Notes: generated from the letters alone by a model not told the origin. 64,000 bases of DNA from Picocystis sp. L7 (GCA_020975725.1 QXJR01000006.1:930001-994000); one strand, 5' to 3'; positions 32,150 through 44,322 are shown, numbered from the stretch's first letter. Numbers and translations are program-made.

Positions 32150-33386
32150 ATGAAGGTGCGTCACATGCGACGATGCGAATGGAACGATGGGATCCATCCT
32201 GCTGGACGTGGACGTGGCTGGACAGCGGTGGAGGATCCACGCGAACGCAACGGTGGCCGACTCGGATCGACCAGGGTTTTCTTCCGCAGGACGTGCAGGA
32301 CCTGCCACGGACCACGACGATTGCGAAGGAGTTTCGCGCAGACATCCGATGGAAGACGTGAGCTGTCCAACCAAACGAAGCTGTTCGATGGCACGCGTGC
32401 TAACGAGACTCGTGTTGCATCGAACGCGCAGATGAACATTGCCAACCCCGCCACTGGCGCACAGAAGAAGGTGGAGATCGACGACGATGCCAAGCTGCGT
32501 GCGGTGTACGACAAACGTATCGCACAAGAAGTGGAGGGCGATGCACTCGGAGAGGTACGCACGACGTTTGATTTACGTCGCACGATCGAGCACCCCCGGA
32601 CCTACTGCAGTTGTGGTCACCTCTCACGTCTGCTTCCATCGTCTACGACAGACGTACAATCGAAGAGACGACTGACACGAATGGTGCGTTTGCTGCTCTG
32701 GTATGTTCCAGGAATTCAAGGGCTACGTCTTCAAGATCAAGGGCGGGCAGGACAAGGAAGGCTTCCCCATGAAACAAGGTGTGCTGGTGCCATACCGTGT
32801 CCGCCTTCTGCTGAACAGGGGCGATCAGTGATTCCGTGGTCACGGAAGGCGCGATGGAGAACGCAGGAGGAAAACAGTGAGAGGGTGCATTGTTTCACCC
32901 GATATCTCTGCCTTGAACCTCGTGATTGTGAAGCAAGGAGAAAACCCAATCCCGGGCCTCACTGATAGAGAGGTTCCTCGCCTATGCGGACCAAAGAGAG
33001 CTTCCAAGATTCGCAAGCTCTTTAATCTCACCAAGGAAGATGATGTGCGCAAGTATGTCAACACATATAGGAGGACATTCGAGGTGAACGGAAAGCAAAA
33101 GAGCAAAGCCCCCAAGATTCAGCGCCTTGTCACTCCACAGGTCCTGCAACGCAAGCGTAGAAGAATCGCCTTGAAGAAGGAAAAGCTTGCAAAGTCAAAG
33201 GCCGAAGCATCGGAGTATCGCAAGCTTGTTGCACTGAGGGTCAAGGAACAGAGAGAGCGTCGCAGTGAGTCACTTGCAGAGAAGCGTGCAGAGAGGGCAT
33301 CTCTTGCATCTTGGTTTGCCCAAACCCTAACCGCGTACTTTGTAACTAAAGTAGCTGTTACTTCTCGATGTCTTTCTGAAACCTAG
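32150..33386 (+). pseudogene. RPS6: Ribosomal protein S6 (eS6), copy 2, with in-frame TGA; probable young pseudogene
   Basis: Exon 1 ATGAAG (32150-32155) followed by GTGCGT; exon 2 (32432-32554) [19 protein letters not shown] to EVEGDALGE followed by GTACGC; exon 3 from 32712. The intron positions and phases equal those of copy 1. Codon 40 of exon 3 is TGA (32829-32831) where copy 1 has TGC for Cys83. The normal terminal TGA is TGG (33312-33314), so the frame runs 24 residues further to a TAG at 33386. No indel separates the exons from copy 1. Apart from this only about ten residues differ in exon 3 (for instance PRLRGPKR to PRLCGPKR), while many third positions differ. The gene was therefore under selection until recently. 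A MULE ends about 160 bp upstream of the ATG. Confidence 0.85.
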
Positions 33387-34768
33387 ATCATGCCACAGCT
33401 TCCCCTTGCCACTTGCTCTGTTGAACTCTTGCCATTACCGATCTCCTTTCCAGCCGATGGTTATAAAGGTATACCCAGGTTTGTTTGCATATTCCGCTTT
33501 GCAGATGTTGCATTTCTGCTGCATCTCTCAGAAAAAGAAATGGATGATCGCCAAAAACAGCTATGGATTTGCCGGTGCGACCGGTACCTTACGTCGCACA
33601 GTTGTTTCCTGCAGTGCATTCTCTTTACTTGTGCTCATCAGCCGATTTCTGCTCTTCTCTTCGTAACTTAAGCAATCGAAATCAATGGCTTTGAAGGACC
33701 GGACTTCAACTGTTTCCACCCGGCACTTGGAAACAAAGCCATATGATTGTTATTTTGCAAGGTGATTACATGCAAGTGGTTTGATTGTGAATCTCCTAAG
33801 GTCCTTTCTCGTGGACAAGAGCGTTGAGCGATCGATTGCAAACCACTACTTGCAATGCCTCTAGGTTTCTTGCTGCACTGTGCGTCCAAAACATCATTTG
33901 TTGTAGGGTGCAAGCCTACTTTGATAGTTGGCACAAAGCATAGACACATGTATTTGCTTCACATAGTGCTCGGTTTTCTTGTTGTTTCTTTCATGAAGAT
34001 GGTGCAATTCCGTAGTCAGCTCTTAGCTTGCAAGGCAATGTGAACGATGCAATTTAATCAATAAAAGTGTTTTGTGCTTCAAGAGGGTAAGAGCTTCCAC
34101 ACATCTAGAGTGCAAAGCATCATAGGGTAAGACGAGGGCACGATATTGCATTGTAATTCACTTCCCATTCGTTGTCACTCTTCATGTTGCAAAGGTCAAT
34201 ACCTTCCTATGATTCGACGCGGTGTCTATGAGTCTTGGTTCTCACACTTAATGTCGGTGAACGCAAGATTGGAGTTTGTCACAAATTACTAGATGTACTT
34301 TCACTTGTACAATGGCTTCACCGGCCACCACGAGGCAACTGCAATCTTGGGAGTGAGGGAGGCGGAGGGTGGATAGCAGTTGGCATCTTGCTTCTAAGGT
34401 AGAACGGATCTACGAAACGACAACCATATGGAGAGGCTAGGATAGCCAAGGACGACTCCAACATCTGATTGGGGCTACCTTGGAGAACGAGGAAGAGTAG
34501 GGATCGAATCCACCACACCCTTGCGTTAGTTTTTCGCGTGGATGAGTTCCGAGAGGTCCTCTGCCTCAAAGGTATGCGATGCGAATGATATTGGCGAGCA
34601 TTATTCTTATCTTTAGTTTTTTTTTCACGTGGTAGGTACCTTTCAATGAATTGCACTATGTCGCATGCCTACTTTGGTATAGGTTAGAGGTGGGACTTGT
34701 GGAGGCCAAGTTTCTCCAACATGTTCGACAGGGGAACTAGATAATCCATGCCATGGCGAGAAGCAAAT
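33387..34768. other. Downstream of RPS6 copy 2, no gene seen
   Basis: Lower-GC sequence with short chance frames only; no recognised repeat or RNA gene. Confidence 0.4.
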
Positions 34769-35524
34769 TGTTGCACAGGGCAGGATCCCCCCTACGATGG
34801 GACCCGGTGCTTGACAAAGATCCTTGTCAAGCAGTAGCTTAGATAAGCGAGCTTGGAGCTTGCTGTGAATCGCTGGATATCAAGTCAGGTACAGGACGGG
34901 TAACCCCTCCCCAACTGGACGAGTGCGACTCAGGACCTGGGAAGGCGGGGGATGGGAAGCCCTTGGTACCCCGGTCCGAGGGTACGAGGGATCTCCCCAA
35001 TACCAGCCGTCCGGATAGACCCAGGGCGAACCCGATGAAGCCCAGGCTCAGTTCGGGGCAACCCTAGGAGACTCGGGCAGAAGGGGGGACCGGATCCCCC
35101 CGAATCTCCCGAGGTCGATCGAAGGGTGGGGAAGCACCCTGGGGATCTGGGTCACGTGCTTGCCTGTCGTGCAACCGTCCGATGAGGGCGACAGGGCCAC
35201 GTGACCACCAGGCGCCCCATGGAGATAAGGGTACCACCCTGAACCGCTGCTGGTTTGAGGGCCTACTAGAGGCCCCCCTCACTTGACTTGAAAATAGACT
35301 TTTGCCTTGACGACTTCTCAAGTGCGTGCCTCCACCAACCACGAGCTTGCTGCGGCTTCTCAACACCGCCAAGACTCGCACAAGTCAGCAGGAGCCGTCC
35401 CACACGGCTGACGGTCCACAAACGCGCCCTTCAAGGCGTTTCCATCCTCTTCCCTTGGCATCTTGGCCGCCTTGAGGCCCAAACGTGTGTGAATTGGCAG
35501 TGTCTCCACGGACGCTGTGCAATA
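34769..35524 (+). repeat. Solo LTR of a Ty3-type relative (756 bp)
   Basis: Begins TGTTGCACAGGGCAGG, like the LTR of the complete Ty3 element read on its coding strand (TGTTGCATAGGGCAGG). It ends in a segment resembling that LTR's end (CACGGACGCTGTGCAATA against CACGGACACTTTTGCAACA). AAAT flanks both sides, a possible 4-bp remnant of the target duplication. No internal sequence remains, as expected after recombination between two LTRs. Clearly diverged from the 37-45 kb element, hence older or from a sister family. Confidence 0.65.
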
Positions 35525-37298
35525 AAATGAATTGGTTGGGTTTTTCTCTTGCACCAAGTCTTCATCTTTCGTTCTTCTTCATAGTTTCCGTTACTTGTGA
35601 TTCGGTTTCAAGATAGGGAACCTTTCTACCAAGCATCCGTCTACTAGAAGGTTACAACCTTTTCGAGCTACTAGTCGTTTTCGGCTTGCGGAGTCGCGCC
35701 TAACCCGTTTCTAGCATTCCAAAGGTCTTTGTCGATACCGCACATCAAGAGCTTTCGAATTATGGGTGTACTGTAGAATAGAGTTTGTACCCACGGAAAT
35801 ACGGAAGGACAAGGCTCACCTAACCCTTGCCCACAAAGCGAACACCAAGGGACCCCATAAGTGACACCGACGACAATGTTGAATTATGCATGGACTAGAG
35901 TATTTCTACGCAAACATTTCGACGAGAGGATGGGACGTTAGATGTGTAACAACGTGAATTGAATGCTCGAGTTGGGTTACGTACCTTCCTTGACAGCATG
36001 GATTCATCCAAATGCATTCCTATATTTCCCCGCTAAAAGATTGGCATTTGTATGGCCCGGACTAGCCAATATATACCAAGTGGTGAGGAAGCAAAGGGGA
36101 GGTCTCTATTATTTGGATCCTTAAGTTGCGAAAGCCTCACGAGGAAATGTGGGGCACATAATTACAAGGCACTTTCTAGAGTTTTATGTGGCCGTCTTCA
36201 AGCATGCATTGCTTGGGGCTTTCTAAAGGACCCGTCAGTCGACTTGAAAATACATATTCGACTTCAATACACCGAAAAATCGTGCCTTTTTCGATCAATA
36301 ACTTTTTGTCTTGTCCAACGAGCGCTTGGATTAGCTTAAGGCAAGGAGAGTCGTCGCATATGGTCGGCGTTTAAGAACGGCCCCAGTGAAGGCGGTCTTT
36401 GGCCATTCTTGAGAGATATGTCGGCTTCTGTGTGATATAAAGTGTGTAAAAAGAAGATGCTTCGCAAAGCCCGTCCTATTGCATGCCTCGAACTCCCTCC
36501 ATCCTCTCCCATACAAATGGGCTTCTAATTGATTTCCACATGGGGCGTGAGGATGCTTTGTGAGAACGACAATCTGGACTCAACCCTCTTTTAAACACAT
36601 ACACGGCACATTCTTCGATTGATGTTGTTCGAAAATTTTACTCCACCAGATCGCAAAGATGTTTGAATGTCTTTAGATAGACGGTCATCCTCTTGGTCGG
36701 ATTACGCAATGGTGACACAACTCATTTCCTTGCTCTTTTTAGCGAAGTGTCCGTAAAGTTTTGTCGGAACTCACGTGGTCTTGGTGATGTGGTTCGTTCG
36801 TGTAAGAACGACTTCGAAGAGTCTTATTCTTTCCCATAAGAGAGCTTTCTTCCATGTGTCTTCCCGCCCTAGGCTCGGTTAGCATGGAATGCACCAAGGA
36901 GGGTTTGGAGAAGCGTCTTATAGGCATGGTCGTCATGCCAAGGTGAAAACAAAACACGGAGACGCGTGGCACAAGTTGCTCGGCAAGTTCTTAAGCTTAT
37001 TCAAGCACGGAGGGAAACCCCTCATTTTATGGGCTACCTCCAAAGAGAAGGTCCGTAGGTAGCCCTCCAAAGCTACTTCATGGTGTGAGATTGCCGTGGA
37101 CTTCCTGCCCGCCACTGGATGGCTCATGGGACTTTACACGCTAGCCCATATTTTATGTAACATCTCCAACCTTGTATCCCCATGCAAATTTTTGGATAGA
37201 CTCGTGCCAAGGAGATCTTCGATTCGATTCAAATTGATCGAATCGACCGTTGTTTACTTATGCTCTGTTTAAGAAGTGTACATCGTTAGCAAACTTAT
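35525..37298. other. Intergenic region, nothing recognised
   Basis: About 1.8 kb of unique-looking sequence between the solo LTR and the complete Ty3 element; no conserved frame. Confidence 0.4.
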
Positions 37299-38028
37299 TG
37301 TTGCAAAAGCGTCCGTGAGTTTTGGACACTCACACACGTGCCTTGGAGGAGAGCATGTGTCGGGAAGGAGCCGGTGCACCGGTCTTGGGCGAGGGTCCTC
37401 GCACTCACGGACAAAGTCCCCTTCTAGCCGGCTCGAGGCGTGGTACCTAGCGAGGTCGACCTCCTGGTGGTTGGGCAAGCGCGTAGGCCTCAGCAAGTCG
37501 TTGAGAGAGGACGGAAGGAGGCGCGCTGGTGGTTGGCAAAGTCAAAATTCTATCACAAAGCAAAGAGGGACGATAGGTCTACCTCTCTCACCGCCTCTCA
37601 CTGGCGGTTGGAATTGGAGCAAAGGGGGTGTCTTATCCGCCTTCGTCCTCCTCTAAGTCACACCTGACCGTCCATTTTGCTCGCCCCGGGGCGACTATGA
37701 GCTGTCACTTGTTCGGCACCGTTCAGCCCCCTCAGGCCCACCCCTCACAATTGTGGATTGGGACGGGGTCGGCTGGTTCCCTTCGGTCTGTCTCGATCAA
37801 AGTCCCCGGTTCCCCTTACAAGAAGCCCGTTCTGATCGAGGTGACCGTGCTTCCATACGCCTCGGGGAAAACTGGTTCTGATCCCGGATTGATAAGGCCG
37901 TTGCACTCCAATGGGGTATCATATCCCTTACTAGCTGGGTAGCCCTAGTGGTTCGGACCCGTTGGTCTGGTCCCATACGGACCCTGGTGGGCCTCGTTCA
38001 CAGGAGGAGGCCCCTGCCCTATGCAACA
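37299..38028 (-). repeat. 3' LTR of the Ty3-type element
   Basis: 730 bp, TG...CA ends with the longer inverted tips TGTTGCA/TGCAACA. Preceded on the plus strand by CTTAT. Confidence 0.96.
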
Positions 38029-38044
38029 CTCTCCCGGCTCCCTG
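38029..38044 (-). promoter_or_regulatory. Polypurine tract of the Ty3-type element
   Basis: On the coding strand AGGGAGCCGGGAGAG directly precedes the 3' LTR, the position from which plus-strand DNA synthesis is primed. Confidence 0.7.
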
Positions 38045-38459
38045 GGACGAACCCGGCTATACCTGAAAGCCATAGATGTATGCTATGGGGTCATACAAAA
38101 TTGATCTGATCTGGTCTGCAAGATATTAGTCTTTCTTGCCATCTGTCCATAGCACCTCAAAGAGCCCATTGTCTTCATCTGTCACCAACCCTGATAATAA
38201 GCTGACTTGTCCTGCCCCTCATGGAAAAGCTCCTGCACAACTGCGCCGGTTAGGTCAGTCCGTTGCGGCTTGCGTGGCCGCTGTCTGGTCTGAAAAGGTA
38301 GCTTGGTGAATGGCCAGGTGTTGATCATAATTGGGCTGGGTGACTGCAAGTAGGTAGTTTTCTTATGCCTCTGAATTGCTTCATAGTTAGCATCTGTGAT
38401 ACCTTGTTCTGGAATACACCCGTTGTGTTCTTCCAGTGGTAAAAAGTCATCCAACAAAG

Positions 38460-39720
38460 CTGCTGTTTCATCCACCTAGAAGTAGCGTTGCGAAGGATCT
38501 GACAGATTGCTTTCAACCCAATAGCGTACTGGCCTCGCTGGGAACGCGGAGAAATCGCGCAGCAGGTAGCGTCGTATGCGGTACAGCCTTGACTCGGTAC
38601 ACATAGCATCTATATCCGGCAGCGGGGACGCTTCCAGCTGTCGATCTTCGTTCATCGGAAATAGCGTGAGGTCCGAATCTGTCCAGTGTTCAAGGCGATC
38701 AGCGTGGATTCGTTCTGAACATGCAAAGCCAGTTGGTAAGTCCAATTCGTAACAGCCGTTCCTCAGTGCCCGTTTAATGACATAAGGGCCAACAAAGTAT
38801 GGGTCCGGCTTATGTTTGTTAGCAGGCCCCTTGAGACCATACTGCACCTTCACCTTGTCCCCAGCTTCAAATGTTTTCTTCGGTCGATGCGCGGCAGCGG
38901 CAGCCATGCGCTCCGCAGCCTTACGCAAATCGGCCTGGACAGTATCGTAGACCGATCGGTGCTGTTTTAATAAACTGGTTACCCGGCGGTCGAATGTCGT
39001 TACGATGTCTGATTGATTAGTGCCCTCTATGGGTGGAATCTGCAAATGCCAGGGGAGTCTGGATGGACATCCAAATAATAGCTGAAAGGGTGAGAAGTTA
39101 GTAGCTGTATGCACCGAATCGTTGTATGCGTGAGCTGCTGCTTGTAAGAACAGATCCCATTGATACTTATCAGAGCATGTTGTTCTCAGCGTTTGCAGGA
39201 GCGTACGATGCTGTCGCTCTGCTCCTCCCAACGATTGAGAATGGTATGGAGTGCCAGTAACATGGCGGACTCCCAAAGCTGCACAGAAAGCTTGAAACAA
39301 CGATCGGTAGGCGGGCCCATTGTCGGTATGTATATGAACTGGGGTGTGGTACTTGTACACCAGGTTATCTATTAAGCACTGAGCCTGACGATGCGCACTC
39401 CATGTGGAGTGGATCGGTATATAGATAGCGAACTTCGTGAAGCGGTCCACCACTGTCAGGACAGCATTATGGCCAAGAGCAGTGAGCGGTAGATTTTCAA
39501 CCACATCTATCACAACAGTATGGAAAGGATATGGACAGAACCTGAACTCTGGGCAAAGCTGACTGTGTCGGGACCGGTTACTGGGCTTCTCCAGTTGGCA
39601 CACAGGGCAGCGTGCGACGAAGAGTTCGACGTGTCTCTTCAGGTCCTTCCACGTGAAGTGCCTTGAGGCATCTGCATAAGTTCTCGCTGAACCAAAGTGT
39701 CACTGATCATGAACCATGTG
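38460..39720 (-). CDS. Ty3 integrase region (fossil part, approximate limits)
   Basis: Contains a zinc-binding start (ARCPVCQLEKPSNRS), the catalytic acidic residues in VVIDVVENLP, HIHTDNGPAYRSLFQAF and SQSLGGAERQHRTLLQ, and the C-terminal KVKVQYGLKGPANKHKPD block shared with the remnant at 22.6 kb. A further tail (LPLEEHNGCIPEQG) follows to about 38060. Coordinates are rounded. Confidence 0.92.
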
Positions 39721-40024
39721 TAGCAGCTCCTGTCTGAGGCTATTGTCTGCAGGCACGACCAGTACTGGCTGTGCATTGTCACTGGTTGGAAAAAGAAGGC
39801 TGTCCTTGACAATATGGTCTTCAGTTGGAGAATGAAGAAGTTCCTGGTAACTGGCATCATTGTCGGCAGCGATGCGTATACGCTCTAGTAGAGTAGGTGG
39901 CTCCCCTTGCGTAGCGCAGAGCATTGAGCGCACCGATCGTGGCGTAGTAATTGACGCGATCGATCCACACACAGTCCCTGCTGGACTGCGGCATGCTAGC
40001 GGTCTAAGCGTCCGTGTGTGAATT

Positions 40025-40905
40025 TGCCAACGCAGCAACATGTGGGCAATCCATCCAACTGGAAATGCATTACCACACATGCGCTGCCGGCTTGCATCGC
40101 TTACGTTCGCTGCAGCAGTATCACCAGGCTGCATCCCAACCAATCGCTCTCGTTCGTTAACGCTCAGCAGGCGAAGTTCGCCTCCTTCATCATGGACCCA
40201 GGTGGTTTTCGCACGATGGCTGTGCGACTGTGAGCTAGCCATCAAAATTGGACATTTCAAGCGAGGTCGATTCCGAGCATCGTGTTGGACTGTTGCACCA
40301 GCATCCAAGCACTCCTGCAAGGTAAGAGGTATTGGTCCCATCGAGAGGCGAGGTTCCTGCTGAGGGGGTAGTGAGGTCCAGCATAACCTTGTACGAGCCT
40401 GCGCCCCAAACTGTGACAGGTCCTCAACTACTGGGGATCCAAACCATTCAGCAATCGTGTCCAGGTGAGATTCCAGGTGAGTAGCAAATGGGGTGCACTC
40501 TAATATAAAGTCCAGACTGTTCAAGCGCTTGTGTATATTAGCAACTGTAGTGAACAGCTCTCGTTGGTCAAACAGTCCCAGGGGAGGTTTGCCTTGGTCT
40601 GTGCTCGCTCGTGAAAAGGGCTGGCAGGGTACTCCTGCTATAAGTAAGTGTACCTTGGGGAGTTTTCGCCGCTGCCCTAATATGGTCACATCATTGCCGT
40701 AACGGAATATGTCTTTGCGCGTAAACAGCCCTAGACGGGCGAGTCGTACTTGATTGAATACCCTCTGTATGACGCTACGGCTATCTGGGTCCCTTTCGAC
40801 GGCAATGTAATCGATCGTAATATCTGTGGATGGAGGCAGAGCAATTTCCAAAGCGCGTAGCGTTGTACCCATACCAGCACACAGATTCACTATGCAGTAG
40901 ACTGA
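40025..40905 (-). CDS. C5-cytosine DNA methyltransferase domain inside the Ty3 pol region (approximate limits)
   Basis: About 290 residues between the end of RNase H (GADYLSRHSAK) and the integrase. Motifs in the canonical order: I, IVNLCAGMGTTLRALE (AdoMet loop, consensus FxGxG-like); II, DYIAVERDPDSR, with the acidic residue that contacts AdoMet ribose; IV, LIAGVPCQPFSRAS with the PCQ catalytic cysteine; VI, DFILECTPF, where the usual ENV is ECT; VIII, GAQARTRLCWTS (QxRxR-like); IX, LLSVNERERLVGMQPGD; X, RQRMCGNAFPVGWIAHML (GNAxP). The predicted reaction is methyl transfer from AdoMet to cytosine C5. The variable region before motif IX is about 70 residues, so a target recognition part exists. 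No replication-foci, PWWP or chromo domain is seen. Lies in one element with RT, so it is a passenger of the retrotransposon, not a host gene. Confidence 0.93.
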
Positions 40906-40914
40906 TCCACTGTC

Positions 40915-43020
40915 CACCTTAGCCGAATGGCGCGATAAGTAGTCTGCCCCAGTATTTTCTGATCCTGGTCTATACTCAACAGTGAAGGGGGCAAAGTAGG
41001 CTAATTTCTCAATCCATCGCATCTCGCGCGGAGACAGCTGCTCTGTAGACTTGTTGTTGAGGAAATGGCTGGCTTTGTTATCCGTAAGTACGCTGAAGTG
41101 CTGACCAAACAACAAGTGTCTCCAGTGCTGCAGAGCATACAAGATGGCACAGGTTTCCTTCTCTGCTGGATGATAATTCTGTTGGGCTTGATTCAGCTTC
41201 TTTGACCATTATTCAACTGGGTGCCACTCCCCTTGCTCATCCTGCTGCATCAGAACTGCTCCCATGCCGATGTCCGAAGCATCCGTCTCGACTCGGATCG
41301 GTCGGTCCTCATCGAAGAGTGCCAGGACAGGTGGGTTCGTGAGTGCTGCAACCAGCTTGTTATAAGCTTCTTCTTGTGGGCCTTTCCAGTAGGATGTGAA
41401 CCTATGTTTCATCGATACCTGGTTCAGCTCGGTCAACGAGGCTGTAAGTTCAGCATAATGCGTAACAAATCGCATATAGAATTGGCACAGCCCAAGGAAG
41501 GCCATATTATCGCGTTGCGACTGCGGTCGCGGGAACTGCTGGATCTTGGTAAGTAGGTGGTTGGTACAGGCCAACTGTCCATTACGTATCCGAAAGCCTA
41601 CCCACTCCAGAGTACTTCTGAAAAAGTGACACTTCGATCGTTTCAGCCGGATGTCGGCCTGTTCACAGGTAGCGAAGAATTCCTCAAGGTGTTGGAAATG
41701 CTGTTCTTTTGTTTCAGAATGCACCAATATGTCATCCATGTACACCTTTAAGTAGAGCAGGTGACCAAATATTCTGTTCATCATGCGCTGAAACATCGCA
41801 GGCGCGTTGGCAGCACCCATGGGCATGACCTTCCACACATAGGATCCAAAGGGTGTGACCACTGCAGTTTTATCGATGTCGGCAGGATCCATCCTAACCT
41901 GGTGGAACCCATCCAAAGCATCCAGCGAGGAAAAGTATTTCGCACCTCTCAAGTTCTGCAGGTAGTCATCTATACGGGGCAGCGGATATCTGTCCTTGAC
42001 AGTAACATTGTTAAGCAGGCGGTAGTCAAACACGACCCGCCAGCCCCCGTCTTTCTTCGGTACTAGGATTACTGGGGCTCCCCAGCTGGAGCCAGCACAA
42101 AGGTCCATTTTACCGGCATCGACGTATTCGCTGATTAACTCCTTTAGGGCAGCCTGCTGGTGAGGGGATAGACGATAATAATTCCTGTACTGCGGGGTCG
42201 CATTTTCAGTGAGCTGTATTTTGAAGGCCTCTCCGCTGACACGCTCTGGCGGTAGCTGCTTACGAGGCTCAAATAAGCCCTTATATCGGTGATTGATCAG
42301 TCGGTCCAGCCGGTATTGATCGCTGTGGTCCAGCTCCCATTCATCGCTGACTTTTGTCCGCATGTGGTCAAGGTCTGCTTCTTCATCGATGATTTCTGGT
42401 CTGGGATCCAGAGGCTGTATCATAAGCAATAGACAGCCTGGGTCCTGTACCGCCTTCCGAGCTTCGCATCTGGGGACGATTAAGTCCAGCTTTCTGGATG
42501 CGATGAACTGGTGATCTCCATACACAGTGTGCTTTCTGCCATTACTGTTCTTTAAGACCATTCGGTGGTTCTGCCAGTCTAGGGCTATCAGGTGTTTGTC
42601 ACAGAAGGTCCCCCCTAATATGCAATCAAATGTCTCCAGTGGTGCAACTGCAAAGGGTACTTGACCACGGAAGCCATCGATCGTAAAGGTGGCCTGAATT
42701 ACTGGGGCTGTATGAACCTGCTGGCCTACGGCTACGGTGAACTGCACGACATCGCCAGTGTTCTTCCAGGTCACCCCTGCTGGGTCAGCGGACTGCAGTT
42801 CATGAAATAGTTTCTCGCTGATGAATGAGTAGCTTGCTAATGTATCAAGGTAGGCTTGTGTCCTGATTTTGTTCGTTTTCTTTCCAAAGTAAGTTTCTGC
42901 AGCTAGGAATTCCTGTCTAGGCCTTATATTACTCAATGAGTTCAGGCAGACAGGAGTCCTTTCATTGGTAACCGGGGCTGCTGCTGGTTTCGCTCCCGGC
43001 TCCGCTCCGGTGACCTGGGT
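40915..43020 (-). CDS. Ty3 protease, reverse transcriptase and RNase H region (fossil part, approximate limits)
   Basis: Protease: RTQAYLDTLASYSFISE, a DT-A-S variant of the aspartic protease motif. Reverse transcriptase: WRVVFDYRLLNNVTVKDRYP, FSSLDALDGFHQVRMDP, TPFGSYVWKVMPMGAANAP and the catalytic LKVYMDDILVHS. RNase H: IRVETDASDIGMGAVLMQQ and FSVLTDNKASHFLNN. This order (protease, RT, RNase H) and the sequences place it in the Ty3/Gypsy group (Metaviridae). Confidence 0.95.
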
Positions 43021-43039
43021 CACCGGGCGGAGTGTACTC

Positions 43040-44280
43040 AGTTTTTTGGGGCACCCATAACAGATGCCATTTTGCATGAGGACTGATCATGGCCGTAACG
43101 ACGGCAGCGTTGGCACAGCCCGTGCGCAAGGCACATGTTCTTCTCTTCCTGGGACAGCTTGGCTCCGAGCGGCTTGTTCGATAGCTGAGTCTGCACCTTT
43201 ATGATAGCACTCTTCTGCCCTTCATCGACATCATCGAATCGCTTTCGCTCTCTCCTTGCGGAGCCGCTGTCCTGATTATCCTTCGATGGCGCCGGCATCG
43301 CAGCAGCTACTGGCCTTCGCATAGATTCCAAACGGGGACGGTGATCGCTGTTGCGACGGGCAGTTGCGTAGCGATTCGTCCATTGATCATCAGCTGTCTT
43401 GGTCTCTTTGCGGGGCTGTTCAGCAGCTTCCTTTTCTAGCTTGAATATGACTGATGCTAAGTTTCCTGGTTCCATGTCAGGAACTTTATCCACATCCATC
43501 AGGTGGTCGAGGTGCTTATACAATGCTCGCCGGAGGTAGGCTGGCAGTCCATGTTGCAGCCTTGCTGATATATCATTCTCCGTTAGCGTACGGCATACAA
43601 GAGATGTACTTGCGTTGACGACGAATGTCAATCGCACCAGCCGGTTCAGCAACTGTAAAGCATTTTCGCTCCGGCGCATACGGGTAGTATGCAATTCGCG
43701 CCATGCCTCAGGGCCTGGGTATTGATTCTGGAACGTACGGCGGAGGTAAGCGTACAATTCTTCCACTGATTTGAGGGCACCTGGATCGCGCATAATGAGA
43801 TTCTGCACCATTGATTTTGCTGTGCCTCCCAAAGCTTGACTGATCGCAAGTACCAACTGCTCTTTTGGACGGTCGAGAGCGTATGCTTGGCACCAACACA
43901 CAACATCACGATACCAGTAAGTCAAAGCATATGGATTTTCATCAAGCTCCAGTCCAGTAAATTTTTCAGGCTTCTCCAGGGAGACCTTTTGTATGTTCTT
44001 TGAGTCCTGGAGGGTTGTTCCATACAATGTGGTGAGATGAGGAAGTCCCTCTTCCTCGGAGGGCGCATGCGTCTCTCCTACGGTTGTCACTTGCTGATTT
44101 TCTTGGTTCTCATCGGTGATATTTTGTTCTTCACCATCAGTTGGGTTTGTTTGCAAGGCTTCAAGCTGACCTTCGAGCTCAGCAATGCGCTCTTGGAGTG
44201 TGCTTCGCATGGCTCGTTCTTCTTCCAAGTCCCTACGGAGCGAACCCATTCGAGTTGTGTGCTCCAGATCTTCCATTTAC
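43040..44280 (-). CDS. Ty3 gag region (fossil part, approximate limits)
   Basis: About 410 residues. An N-terminal coiled coil (EEERAMRSTLQERIAELEGQ), a capsid-like core (YWYRDVVCWCQAYALDRPKE ... FQNQYPGPEAWRELHTTRMR) and one zinc knuckle CQRCRRYGHDQSSC (CX2CX4HX4C). Overlaps the following pol region by a few dozen bases in a different frame. Confidence 0.88.
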
Positions 44281-44322
44281 TTGAACGTACAGCAGTCTTC
44301 TCTCAAGTACAAGCTTAGACAG

